Assembly: GCA_965214015.1 (NCBI GenBank)
Contig: CBDCAS010000016.1
Coordinates: forward strand, 47,894 to 111,893
Direction of reading: 5' to 3'
Length of the DNA: 64,000 nt
Source of the DNA: CBDCAS01 sp965214015
Lineage (GTDB): Bacteria > Pseudomonadota > Gammaproteobacteria > Coxiellales > Coxiellaceae
Shown here: positions 55,744-64,000 of the stretch, piece after piece
How the letters are laid out: each line of letters opens with the position of its first letter
Numbering within the stretch: the first letter of the stretch is position 1
Made by a program: the position numbers and the translations under genes
The notes under the pieces: generated by a model
Database searches by the model: none
The model's input: the letters and a program-made list of their open reading frames with translations, nothing else
What the model was told of the DNA's origin: nothing

Positions 55744-56100
55744 ATGCCTAGAGTAAAACGAGGTGTCACTGCCAAAGCACGTCATAAAAAAATATTAGAA
55801 AAGGCAAAAGGCTATTATGGTGCTCGTAGCCGTGTATATCGAGTTGCTAAACAGGCAGTGATTAAAGCAGCGCAATATGCTTATCGTGATCGTCGTCAAC
55901 GTAAACGTCAATTTCGTGCACTGTGGATTCAGCGTATTAATGCAGCAGCGCGTATCAACGGTTTATCTTACAGTCGTTTTATTGATGGTTTGAATAAAGC
56001 GAAAGTTGAGATTGATCGCAAAGTATTAGCTGATTTAGCAGTCAATGATACGAAAGCTTTTGCAGTATTAACTGATAAAGCAAAAGAAATGCTGGCCTAA
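55744..56100 (+). CDS. rplT: 50S ribosomal protein L20
   Basis: 118 residues. MPRVKRGVTAKARHKKIL is canonical, and the rRNA-binding C-terminal domain is complete. In E. coli L20 represses rpmI translation. The terminator at 56123-56148 follows. Confidence 0.97.
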   Translation: MPRVKRGVTAKARHKKILEKAKGYYGARSRVYRVAKQAVIKAAQYAYRDRRQRKRQFRALWIQRINAAARINGLSYSRFIDGLNKAKVEIDRKVLADLAVNDTKAFAVLTDKAKEMLA

Positions 56101-56107
56101 AGATCTT

Positions 56108-56152
56108 ATGATGTTCTATTATAAAAGGCCGCCTATGCGGCCTTTTTTCTAA
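56108..56152 (+). CDS. Candidate leader peptide of pheST (pheM-like)
   Basis: A 14-codon ORF (MMFYYKRPPMRPFF) begins seven bases after rplT and runs through the terminator hairpin. It contains three Phe and two Tyr codons. The E. coli pheM leader is also 14 residues and Phe-rich, and controls pheST by attenuation. Here two Phe codons lie in the U-run, which differs from the textbook layout, so the role is uncertain. A GGCCT at 56094-56098 could pair with the 5' arm as a weak alternative fold. Confidence 0.45.
   Translation: MMFYYKRPPMRPFF
56123..56148 (+). terminator. Intrinsic terminator or attenuator between rplT and pheS
   Basis: A ten-base stem (56123-56132 with 56137-56146, AAAAGGCCGC and GCGGCCTTTT), a four-base loop, then a U-run of six. 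It precedes pheS by 21 bases, so some transcripts must read through or be regulated here. Confidence 0.88.
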
Positions 56153-56169
56153 AGTGAGAGCGTTATTTT

Positions 56170-57192
56170 ATGAAAAAGGATGAAATTGATAGCCTTATGT
56201 CAGTGGCTTGTCATTCGATTAAATCGACAAATGAATTAACTGCTCTAGAGCAGTTGCGTGTTGAGTGGCTTGGTAAAAAAGGGCAATTAACCGAGTTGTT
56301 GAAAAATTTAGGGCGATTGTCTTTAGAGGAACGTCCTGCTTATGGAAAGGCGATTAATAAAGCGAAACAACAACTGCAGACTTTGTTTCATAAACGAGAG
56401 GCTGAGTTACAGTCAGCGATGCTGGCAGTGCAATTAGAATCTGAGAAAATTGATATCACGTTACCAGGACGTGCTGAGACATTAGGCGCATTGCATCCAG
56501 TAAGTCGGGTTCGTGAGAGAGCTACTGAGTTGTTATCGACTATGGGTTTTGTAGTGGCAGAAGGGCCAGAAATTGAAGATGAGTACCATAATTTTGAAGC
56601 ACTTAACATTCCATTGCATCATCCAACACGCAGTGATGTAGATACCTTTTATTTTAATAATGGTTTGCTATTACGAACACATACCTCGTCTGTACAAATT
56701 CGTGTTATGGAAAACCAAAAACCCCCTATAAAGATTATTACGCCAGGTCGTGTCTATCGTCGTGATTCAGATCACACACATACACCGATGTTTCATCAAT
56801 TAGAAGGTTTAGTGATCGATCAGCAATGTAGTTTTGCAAATTTAAAAAGTTTGTTGCAGACTTTTTTTAATCGTTTTTTTGAAACAGAGCTTGCCCTACG
56901 TTTTCGTCCTTCCTTTTTTCCATTTACTGAGCCCTCTGCTGAAGTAGATATTGAGCATCAACTGTGTTCTGGTAGTGGCTGTCGCGTCTGTAGTGATCGT
57001 GGTTGGCTAGAAGTATTGGGTTGCGGTATGGTGCATCCTAATGTACTTAGTAACGTCAATATTGATCCGAACCAATATACTGGATTTGCTTTTGGCCTGG
57101 GCCTCGATCGTTTAGCAATGTTACGTTACGATGTAGAGGATTTACGTTGTTTTTTTGAAAATGATTTGCGTATGTTGGAACAGTTTTCATGA
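56170..57192 (+). CDS. pheS: Phenylalanyl-tRNA synthetase alpha subunit
   Basis: 340 residues: N-terminal coiled-coil (about 1-85), class II core with motif 2 (PGRVYRRDSDHTHTPMFHQLEGL) and FPFTEPSAEVDI, and motif 3 (FGLGLDRLAMLRY). It pairs with PheT as an alpha2beta2 enzyme. The stop overlaps the pheT start by four bases (ATGA). Confidence 0.97.
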   Translation: MKKDEIDSLMSVACHSIKSTNELTALEQLRVEWLGKKGQLTELLKNLGRLSLEERPAYGKAINKAKQQLQTLFHKREAELQSAMLAVQLESEKIDITLPGRAETLGALHPVSRVRERATELLSTMGFVVAEGPEIEDEYHNFEALNIPLHHPTRSDVDTFYFNNGLLLRTHTSSVQIRVMENQKPPIKIITPGRVYRRDSDHTHTPMFHQLEGLVIDQQCSFANLKSLLQTFFNRFFETELALRFRPSFFPFTEPSAEVDIEHQLCSGSGCRVCSDRGWLEVLGCGMVHPNVLSNVNIDPNQYTGFAFGLGLDRLAMLRYDVEDLRCFFENDLRMLEQFS

Positions 57193-59573
57193 AATTCAGT
57201 GAACAATGGTTGCGAGAGTGGATTAATCCATCAACCGATATTCGAGTTATCGCTGAACAATTAACAATGGCTGGATTAGAAGTCGAGAGCATTGTGCCAG
57301 TGGCAGGTGATTTTTCAGGCGTTGTCATAGGTCGTATTATTTCAGTAGAACCACATCCCAATGCACAACGCTTGCATTTTTGTCGGGTTGATATTGGTAA
57401 TACTATTTTAGACATTATTTGTGGTGGCGTGAATGTTAAAGAAAAACTCTGTGTACCTGTTGCCAAAATTGGGGCTCTATTGCCAGGTCATTTTAAAATT
57501 AAAAAAGCTAAATTACGTGGTATGCCTTCGCATGGCATGATTTGTTCTAGGAGTGAGTTGGGTTTAGGTGAAGATTTGGAAGGCCATATTATGGAGTTGC
57601 GACAGGATGCACCGATTGGAGTCGATCTGCGTGATTATCTAGACTTAGAGGATCATATTGTTGAGATTGGATTGACTCCCAATCGAGGTGATTGTTGTAG
57701 TATTCGTGGCATTGCACGTGATCTTGCTGTAATCAATCAAACCACTATGGCACCTCATTCAATTACACCGCAACCGATTGCTTTTCATGAATCGTTTCCA
57801 GTGACAGTAGAAGCAATGGCTGCATGTCCTCGCTATGTAGGTCGTGTGATTCGTGATATTAATCTTGGGGCAGCAGTAACACCGCTATGGATGGAAGAGC
57901 GTTTGCGACGCAGTGGGCTCAATAGTCTCCATCCTGTTGTTGATGTTTTAAATTACGTTATGTTAGAGATTGGTCAACCGCTGCATGCTTTTGACCTGGA
58001 TCAAATTAATGGATCTATTACTGTTCGTTATTCTAAAAAAGGTGAAAAACTCATTTTACTCAATGGACAGAAAGTCACTTTACCATCAGGAAATTTAATT
58101 ATTTCTGATCAAAGTCAGGCACTTGCGATAGCAGGTGTCATGGGAGGATTACAATCTGGTGTGACTGAGTCCTCATGCCATCTTTTCCTGGAAAGTGCCT
58201 TTTTTGAACCTATTCAGATTCGGCAATCCGCAAAATATCATGGACTGCAAACAGATGCTGCTTATCGTTTTGAACGCGGGGTTGATTTTAATCTACAAGT
58301 AGATGCTATTGAGCGTGCTACTGAGCTGTTGTTGAGTCTTGTAGGAGGCCAGGCAGGGCCTATTATTGAAAAAGTGTCTAAAGATTATCTACCAAAAGAA
58401 AAAATTATTACCTTTTGTTCCCAAGAAATAAATCGTTTGTTAGGCATTTCCATACAAAATAATGAAGTAGAACGAATCTTGATCGCGCTGGGGATGGATC
58501 TGCGTCCCGTAATGGGAGGGTGGGTAGTTGCTGTGCCGAGTTATCGATTTGACTTAGAATGTGAGGCTGATTTAGTGGAAGAAGTAGCTCGCGTGTATGG
58601 TTATGACCAAATTCCTGCAAAGCCTATGATTATAGAAGGCAATATGCCTAAAAATCCAGAAAGGTATATTAGTGATTCACGCATTGCTAATTTTTTAGTA
58701 AGTCAAGGCTATTTTGAAGCCATTACTTATAGTTTTACTTCTCAAGAGAAGGCCTCTTTGTTTAATTCTAAATGTGAAAAAACTACGCTTTCTAATCCGA
58801 TGAGTAAAGATATGGCTATTATGCGACCTAGCGTATTAACAGGCTTACTCCAAGCAGTGCAATATAACCAGCATCGTCAAGCATCACGAGTCCGTTTATT
58901 CGAAATGGGTCTGAGCTTTACTCAAAGTAAAAAGCAACTTCAACAAACACCAAAGCTTGCTATAGTTGCTGCAGGTACGGCCTATCCTGAGCAATGGGCC
59001 TTTGAAAAACGTACTGTTGATTTTTATGATCTTAAAGGATTGGTAGAAAAGCTGCTTGCCCAAACTGGGAATGTTTCTGCATTTCATTGGGTTTCTGGAG
59101 AGCATCCAGCTCTACATCCAGGGCAAAGGGCTCTACTTTATTACAAAAATGAGGCTGTAGGCTATTTAGGTCTCTTGCACCCTGAGCTGGTGCAGCGTTT
59201 AGAATTGCAGTCAACTGTCTGTTGTTTTGAGATTGAACTCTCTGTCATTCAACAAAGATCCATTCCTTCTTATAAAAAAAGGTCAAAATTCCCTGCTTTA
59301 AGAAGAGATATTGCTATTATTGTCAATCAAGCCACTCCGGTGGAAACGATAAGGACTCATATCCTCGATCAGAAACCCCAATTTTTGACCAAGATTGAGA
59401 TTTTTGATATTTATCAAGGTAGAAATATCGAAAAAGGTAAAAAAAGTGTCGCATTGGGCTTGACCTTTCAAAACCCTTCGCGCACTCTAGTAGATACTGA
59501 AATAAATGATGTTATTCAGGACGTTGTAGGTATTCTAGAACGTGGTTTTAATGCAAAATTGAGGGCATCGTAA
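57189..59573 (+). CDS. pheT: Phenylalanyl-tRNA synthetase beta subunit
   Basis: 794 residues (E. coli 795): tRNA-binding domain (about 40-150, GRIISVEPHPNAQRLHFC), B3/B4 editing domain, B5 domain, and C-terminal anticodon-binding domain (RRDIAIIV near the end). The stop overlaps the ihfA start by one base (TAATG). Confidence 0.97.
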   Translation: MKFSEQWLREWINPSTDIRVIAEQLTMAGLEVESIVPVAGDFSGVVIGRIISVEPHPNAQRLHFCRVDIGNTILDIICGGVNVKEKLCVPVAKIGALLPGHFKIKKAKLRGMPSHGMICSRSELGLGEDLEGHIMELRQDAPIGVDLRDYLDLEDHIVEIGLTPNRGDCCSIRGIARDLAVINQTTMAPHSITPQPIAFHESFPVTVEAMAACPRYVGRVIRDINLGAAVTPLWMEERLRRSGLNSLHPVVDVLNYVMLEIGQPLHAFDLDQINGSITVRYSKKGEKLILLNGQKVTLPSGNLIISDQSQALAIAGVMGGLQSGVTESSCHLFLESAFFEPIQIRQSAKYHGLQTDAAYRFERGVDFNLQVDAIERATELLLSLVGGQAGPIIEKVSKDYLPKEKIITFCSQEINRLLGISIQNNEVERILIALGMDLRPVMGGWVVAVPSYRFDLECEADLVEEVARVYGYDQIPAKPMIIEGNMPKNPERYISDSRIANFLVSQGYFEAITYSFTSQEKASLFNSKCEKTTLSNPMSKDMAIMRPSVLTGLLQAVQYNQHRQASRVRLFEMGLSFTQSKKQLQQTPKLAIVAAGTAYPEQWAFEKRTVDFYDLKGLVEKLLAQTGNVSAFHWVSGEHPALHPGQRALLYYKNEAVGYLGLLHPELVQRLELQSTVCCFEIELSVIQQRSIPSYKKRSKFPALRRDIAIIVNQATPVETIRTHILDQKPQFLTKIEIFDIYQGRNIEKGKKSVALGLTFQNPSRTLVDTEINDVIQDVVGILERGFNAKLRAS

Positions 59574-59890
59574 TGGCACTCACTAAAATGGATCTTGCCG
59601 AATATTTATTTGATACCTTAGGTTTAAATAAACGTGAAGCAAAAGAGCTGGTAGAGTTGTTTTTTGAAGAAATTAGGCGATCCTTAGAGCAAGGTGAGTT
59701 TGTTAAGCTCTCTGGTTTTGGTAATTTTAATTTACGTGATAAAAAGGAACGTCCTGGTCGTAATCCAAAAACAGGAGAAGAAATTCCAATTACTGCGCGT
59801 CGTGTAGTAACCTTCCGAGCAGGTCATAAACTGAAATTCAGGGTGGAAAGCCATGTCAAACCAGAAGAACAAGACCATTATCAAGAATAG
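59573..59890 (+). CDS. ihfA: Integration host factor alpha subunit
   Basis: 105 residues. The DNA-bending arm with GRNPKTGEEIPITARRVVTF (about 62-81) and the alpha-specific MALTKMDLAEYLFDTLGLNKREAK start are seen. IHF bends DNA at specific sites in replication and transcription. The position after pheT is conserved in gammaproteobacteria. Confidence 0.96.
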   Translation: MALTKMDLAEYLFDTLGLNKREAKELVELFFEEIRRSLEQGEFVKLSGFGNFNLRDKKERPGRNPKTGEEIPITARRVVTFRAGHKLKFRVESHVKPEEQDHYQE

Positions 59891-60227
59891 CGATTTACCA
59901 TCGATTCCTGAGAAGCTTTATTTTACAATTGGCGAAGTGGGTAGACTGTGTCACTTGCGTCCTCATGTATTGCGCTATTGGGAGCAGGAATTTTCTCAGC
60001 TATCACCTTCAAAAAGACGTGGGAATCGTCGCTATTATCAACGTAAAGATGTGTTGATTATTCGAGAAATTAGAGCTTTGCTTTATGAGCAAGGCTATAC
60101 GATTGAGGGAGCACGTCATCAGCTCTCTAATGAATCCAAACCTCCAGTGGTGCAATCATCACAATCGATAATAGAAAATACAGTCGTTGGGTTAGAAGCT
60201 GTATTATCTGATCTTGAAAAAAATTAA
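59853..60227 (+). CDS. MerR-family regulator next to ihfA
   Basis: 124 residues. A MerR helix-turn-helix (FTIGEVGRLCHLRPHVLRYWEQEF, about 24-47) and wing (RRGNRRYYQRKDVLII) are followed by a short acidic C-terminus with no metal-binding cysteines. This is the small MerR protein found next to ihfA in many gammaproteobacteria, of unknown target. It overlaps ihfA by 38 bases. Confidence 0.9.
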   Translation: MSNQKNKTIIKNSDLPSIPEKLYFTIGEVGRLCHLRPHVLRYWEQEFSQLSPSKRRGNRRYYQRKDVLIIREIRALLYEQGYTIEGARHQLSNESKPPVVQSSQSIIENTVVGLEAVLSDLEKN

Positions 60228-60345
60228 ATAATGGTAGCCTCTGGTTAGGAATTTTTTATAGACTGGATGGAGGCAAGAAGATAATATACTGAGCCAGTCT
60301 GTCATGAATAAGTGTTGATAGATTTTATTTGTGTCAATCTAGAGG

Positions 60346-60420
<75 letters not shown>

Positions 60421-60448
60421 TCAAAATATATTGAGTAAATGTGGCTAT

Positions 60449-60625
60449 ATGAATAGTAAATTGTTAGAGATTTTAGCTTGTCCAATCTGTAAGGGTCGAT
60501 TAACTTATGACAAAGCAGGCCAAGAGCTTTTGTGTTCTTTTGATAAATTAGCCTATCCCATTCGTGATGAGATTCCTGTGATGTTACCTGAAGAGGCACG
60601 TTCTTTAACTGGTGATAATCTGTAA
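60449..60625 (+). CDS. ycaR: Trm112/YcaR-family small protein
   Basis: 58 residues: MNSKLLEILACPICKGRLTYD, with the pair CPIC near the start and the PIRDEIPVMLPEEAR ending. The zinc-site cysteines are partial (CPxC kept, the second pair reduced to LLCSFDKLAY), as in bacterial YcaR. The longer open frame that starts within the tRNA is not real. The gene precedes kdsB as in E. coli. Confidence 0.92.
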   Translation: MNSKLLEILACPICKGRLTYDKAGQELLCSFDKLAYPIRDEIPVMLPEEARSLTGDNL

Positions 60626-60631
60626 ATTTTT

Positions 60632-61384
60632 ATGGGATTTCGTATTCTTATTCCTGCGCGTTATCATTCTGAACGTTTGCCAGGAAAAGCACTAATGAAC
60701 ATTGCTGGAAAGCCAATGATTCAGCATGTTTATGAATGTGCAATTAAAAGTGGTGCAGATAGTGTGGCCATTGCCACTGGTGATCGTCAAATTGCACAAG
60801 TAGCGCATCAGTTTGGGGCCTTTTGTGTGATCACTGATGGGGCGCATAAAACAGGGACAGATCGTATTGCTCAGGCTTGTCGTATTTTGAGATATCACGA
60901 GCAAGAGCTTGTTGTATGCTTGCAATGCGATGAGCCACTCATTACTCCTTTGGTTATTCAACAGTTGGTTGCTGATTTAGATAAATATCGTCATTTCAAA
61001 GTAGCGAGTCTCTGTGTGCCAATCACATCCTCAGAAGAGTTATTTGACTCAAATGTTGTCAAAGTAGTATTAAATCATCAGCAAAATGCCATTTATTTTT
61101 CACGTGCCCCGATTCCTTGGCAACGCGGTGTTTTTGACAATAAAAATAAAACCATTAAGTTAGATCATTGTTTTCGACATGTAGGTTTGTATGCGTATCG
61201 TGTTGGATTTTTAATGGATTATGTCCGTTGGACCGATGTTCCAATTGAAAATATGGAGTGCTTAGAGCAGCTACGTATCTTATGGCACGGTGATCAGATT
61301 CATATGGTGCTTTATAAACATTCTATTCCTTGTGGTGTGGATACTGAAGAAGATTTGAGAAGAGTTCGTCAGTTACTCTCTTGA
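60632..61384 (+). CDS. kdsB: CMP-Kdo synthetase (3-deoxy-manno-octulosonate cytidylyltransferase)
   Basis: 250 residues. PARYHSERLPGKALMNIAGKPMIQHVYE (about 8-35), LQCDEPLI and YFSRAPIPW are typical. It activates Kdo for LPS core synthesis, so this bacterium probably makes LPS. The last 16 bases overlap the convergent transporter gene. Confidence 0.96.
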   Translation: MGFRILIPARYHSERLPGKALMNIAGKPMIQHVYECAIKSGADSVAIATGDRQIAQVAHQFGAFCVITDGAHKTGTDRIAQACRILRYHEQELVVCLQCDEPLITPLVIQQLVADLDKYRHFKVASLCVPITSSEELFDSNVVKVVLNHQQNAIYFSRAPIPWQRGVFDNKNKTIKLDHCFRHVGLYAYRVGFLMDYVRWTDVPIENMECLEQLRILWHGDQIHMVLYKHSIPCGVDTEEDLRRVRQLLS

Positions 61385-62562
61385 GTTTTTAACAGTTTTT
61401 TATAATGTAAAAACAGAATGATTCCAATGATATTTAATACTATGGTAGGTATTGCTAGTGGTAGAGTCGATGAGATTGTTTTTATAGACACTATCAGACC
61501 TAGAATTGCTGAAAATGCAAAGCGAATAAAATTACTTACGGCTGCCGCTGTGCCAGCTACTTTTTTAAAGGGCTCCATAGCACCCCCATTACCTGCACCC
61601 ATTGCCATGGTGCCTCCGCTGCCAATAAGGAGCATGGGCCAGATGAAAGAGTTGATAGTAAAGCCTATAGTATAGTACCAAATGCTCATGAGTATCCCAC
61701 CGCTGAGGGAAATAAAAAAACCGATAAAAACAGTGTAATAAGTACCTATACGTTTTACAAAAAAGGCGGCTAATAGACTGCCTAAGAAAAAAGAGATGCC
61801 CATAAAAAAAAAGTAGTAGCCATACTGTAATTCTGGTATATGAAATAAACGTATGATGACATAAGGTGAAATAAGACAAAAAATAAAAATATAAGCTAAG
61901 CCTGCAGCGATAGCATAGTTATAAATAATGAATATTTGATGGCTAGCAATTTGCTTATATTCTTTAAAAATAGTGCTACTGATTGGTTTACGTCGAAATT
62001 TTGGCAGGCTTTCTGGGAGCAAAATACTAGTAAAGAGTAATGAAAAAATAGCAATGATTAATAGTGCAAAAAACGTTGCAGGCCAACCTAAATTAATATC
62101 TAGATAACTTCCTAGAAAAGGAGCCAGCATTGGAGAGAAGGCAATAATTCCGTTAAGAAGGCTATAGACTAATGCACTTTGTTGCCCATGGAATAAGTCG
62201 CGCACTATTGCAAAGGCAATAGCCAGCATACTACAAGCACCTATAGCCTGTAATATACGAAATGTAATTAGTTGATTGACAGTCTGAGAGAATCCACACA
62301 ATATAGTTCCGAGTGCAAAAACAAAGATCATTAAATAACTTAAGCGTTTTCTACCGTACTGATCGGATAATGGGCCCACAAAAAGAGGTATGATACTTGA
62401 GGTTAGCATAAAGAGCGTGAGTGTTAATTGCATTTTTTCAGCGGAGATATCAAAGAGATCCGCTATAGCAGGAACGGCAGGAATATAGATATCCATAGCT
62501 AATGGTAGGCCAAGTACCATAGGGGCAAGAGCCAATATGACGCGAGTGGGAGAGAGATTCAC
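61369..62562 (-). CDS. Bcr/CflA-family drug or metabolite efflux transporter (MFS)
   Basis: 397 residues, 12 spans. DMYIPAVPAIADLFDIS (about 24-40), VGPLSDQYGRKRLSY and RILQAIGACSMLAIAFAIVRDLFHG are the hallmark motifs of the Bcr/CflA group. It probably exports small molecules. It overlaps kdsB by 16 bases. Confidence 0.9.
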   Translation of the reverse strand: MNLSPTRVILALAPMVLGLPLAMDIYIPAVPAIADLFDISAEKMQLTLTLFMLTSSIIPLFVGPLSDQYGRKRLSYLMIFVFALGTILCGFSQTVNQLITFRILQAIGACSMLAIAFAIVRDLFHGQQSALVYSLLNGIIAFSPMLAPFLGSYLDINLGWPATFFALLIIAIFSLLFTSILLPESLPKFRRKPISSTIFKEYKQIASHQIFIIYNYAIAAGLAYIFIFCLISPYVIIRLFHIPELQYGYYFFFMGISFFLGSLLAAFFVKRIGTYYTVFIGFFISLSGGILMSIWYYTIGFTINSFIWPMLLIGSGGTMAMGAGNGGAMEPFKKVAGTAAAVSNFIRFAFSAILGLIVSIKTISSTLPLAIPTIVLNIIGIILFLHYKKLLKTQESN

Positions 62563-62594
62563 AAGTTTACTTCCTTATTGGACTAATATAATTA

Positions 62595-63604
62595 ACGTGA
62601 GTTCGACCTAACTCATGCTAAGATTGAAAAATTGTTATTCAAATATAAAGAAGGCTTCTTAGTTTGTAAAGAATAAGCGACTAATCCAGCCAGGATGTTA
62701 ACCCTACAATTGACAGGACTACGATGACGAGAGTGTTCTATCTGACTAATATTTTTTAATTGATCAATGACGGTTTCAACAATCACACGTTTTCGTAATA
62801 ATAATTTGTCGATCATTGGCATCAGTTTATTTTTCATATTTTTTCGTAGGCGTGTAATGAATTTTAAACCACGCAGGTATAATTGATTAAATAATTCAGA
62901 AGAAATATATCCTTTATCACCTATCAATTTACCCTCTAATCCTTGTGTTAACTCATCAACAGGTTTACGGTCATCCGTATTAGCTTTCGTTATTTTGAAA
63001 GCCAGTATTTCCCCTTTATCATTAATGACTAAATGCAGTTTAAAGCCGAAAAACCAACCCATAGTTGATTTCTATTTTTTAGCAAGCCCTTTAAAAACAC
63101 GATTTGATGATGAACGTTTAGGATGGCACACAGATAATGTGGTAGAGTCAATAAAGTAAATTCCTGTTAATGTTTTGCTTTGGAAATGCATTAATAAACA
63201 CAAGAGTACCAATATGGATGGCATCAGTTCAACGAAGCGATTATAACTGACCAAATCAGGGAAGGCTTTATACAAATGCTGTTTTACATAATTAATATAA
63301 TAGGTTTTAAAATCACGATAATGACTTTGATGAAAGTGGATGACAATCGTCATGATTTCTGAGGGAGTCAGTCGGCATGACCTAGTTCTTTTTTTACTCA
63401 AATTAGGCAAAGAAGCTTTCTCTAATTCAGGCAATACTAATTGACAAAAATCATCGACAACACAATATAAATCGACTAACTTATCCATACGGCTCTTCCT
63501 TTTAAGGTTTGATTTACTGAAATTAGCTGCTTTTGCACGAAACTTAACCATGAAAGAGCCTTTTATTCAATCACTTACTTTACACCTTTTCATCGAACTC
63601 AGGT
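62595..63604 (-). mobile_element. IS982-type insertion sequence
   Basis: Terminal inverted repeats of 12 bases with one mismatch (ACGTGAGTTCGA at 62595-62606, inverse at 63593-63604), flanked by TAATTA on both sides (62589-62594 and 63605-63610), a likely 6-base target duplication. It contains one transposase gene with an in-frame stop. Length is about 1010 bases. Confidence 0.7.
62613..63488 (-). pseudogene. IS982-family transposase with an in-frame TAG stop
   Basis: Both halves are in one reading frame. The N-terminal half ends in FKGLAKK then TAG (63072-63074), and the C-terminal half continues KSTMGWFFGFKLHLV. The DDE residues are seen in YFIDSTTL, LIGDKGYIS and VETVIDQLKN. The start MDKLVDLYCVVDDF at 63488 is preferred because AAGGAAG lies just upstream. 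The catalytic core is otherwise intact. The element may be immobile unless the stop is read through. Confidence 0.85.
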
Positions 63605-63939
63605 TAATTAGGCAATATTTTACATGTAACTGCCTATTTTTCATCTGTTTCTGGCTTATTATTGTTTTTTGTGTCAAATACCCTTTATTTTAGGTATTGA
63701 ATCAAAAAAGTACGGTTGCTCTCAGTTTGGAATCGTCAGTGGAAGCAGTCAGCTTACCAAGCAAAGAAGCTGCCTAATGTCGATCAAATCAGCAGCCACT
63801 CATTATACAAAGAGGTTCTACGACAGAGAGGCCCACCTGCCATTTGATACTCCTAAAATGCTATGGGTATAATCGTGTTGTAGTAGACATAACTGTGAGT
63901 TAAATATATTTAGTATATATTAAAAAAATAGATGTACCT
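63605..63939. other. Spacer right of the insertion sequence
   Basis: A 67-codon frame at 63669-63872 has no recognisable family and no good ribosome binding site, so it is not called. Nothing else is recognised. Confidence 0.4.
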
Positions 63940-64000
63940 GTGACAATTGCAAGATTATTCCAGAATGGAAAAAGCCAAACAGTTCGACTTCCGAAAAAAT
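63940..64000 (+). CDS. VapB-type antitoxin, N-terminal part (partial)
   Basis: From GTG at 63940 the frame reads TIARLFQNGKSQTVRLPKK and runs off the window. This is the typical VapB/AbrB-like swapped-hairpin start. A VapC PIN-domain toxin gene would be expected just beyond the right edge. The upstream ATG at 63932 is out of frame. Confidence 0.72.
   Translation, partial: MTIARLFQNGKSQTVRLPKK

Noticed and set aside
63669..63872. 67-codon ORF right of the IS982-type element
   Set aside because: No recognisable motif, no ribosome binding site, and other frames look equally plausible as transposon debris.

Overview
The window comes from an AT-rich gammaproteobacterial chromosome. The housekeeping gene orders are typical of that class: rpsP-rimM-trmD-rplS, yibN-grxC-secB-gpsA, prfB-lysS, ampE-aceE-aceF-lpdA, and thrS-infC-rpmI-rplT-pheS-pheT-ihfA-merR. 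A host-associated, probably intracellular lifestyle (Legionellales such as Coxiella or Rickettsiella relatives) is suggested by a P-type (VirB) type IV secretion operon, an H1-like histone resembling Coxiella and chlamydial nucleoid proteins, an ankyrin protein, several orphan membrane or coiled-coil proteins, insertion sequences and decaying genes. The exact genus cannot be named from the sequence alone.

Layout. 1-5.0 kb: the distal half of a VirB operon (virB6, B8, B9, B10, B11), then two small unknown ORFs. 5.1-5.6 kb: remains of a secreted metallophosphoesterase gene. 5.6-11.2 kb: a ctp protease and gpmI on the minus strand, divergent from yibN-grxC-secB-gpsA. 11.2-16.6 kb: three lineage-specific membrane proteins flanking phoB and a shortened, apparently soluble phoR. 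16.7-23.1 kb: a redoxin, a lipoprotein, mutM, a small secreted peptide, a secreted beta-propeller gene broken by an insertion sequence, and a secreted GDSL hydrolase. 23.2-25.9 kb: prfB, with its programmed +1 frameshift intact, and lysS. 25.9-28.2 kb: a two-gene operon of coiled-coil proteins, one frameshifted in an A9 tract and one ending in a hexanucleotide-repeat KQ tail. 28.4-47.7 kb: mostly core genes (ygfZ, an MFS carrier, gdhA, the rpsP operon, mpg, ffh, ypjD-corB-adk, histone, antiporter, ampE and the pyruvate dehydrogenase complex). 47.8-52.8 kb: comF, a bioC-like methyltransferase with a damaged SAM motif, two orphan membrane proteins, and an ankyrin protein with a possible clan CE cysteine-enzyme core, co-transcribed with a lipoyl-like protein. 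53-60.2 kb: the translation and IHF operon. 60.3-62.6 kb: tRNA-Pro, ycaR, kdsB and a Bcr/CflA transporter. 62.6-63.6 kb: an IS982-type element with a stop codon in its transposase. At the right edge a VapB-type antitoxin begins.

Most noteworthy signals. (1) Three exact RSxSxP motifs, the canonical eukaryotic 14-3-3 binding pattern, in two otherwise unrecognised proteins near a type IV secretion system. (2) A His-Asp-Gln-Cys series in the ankyrin protein spaced as in Ulp/YopJ-type enzymes. (3) A Phe/Tyr-containing mini-ORF overlapping the rplT-pheS terminator, resembling a pheST attenuator. (4) An A9 tract where one base decides whether a 409-residue protein is made. All of these are inferences from sequence reading and need the stated tests.
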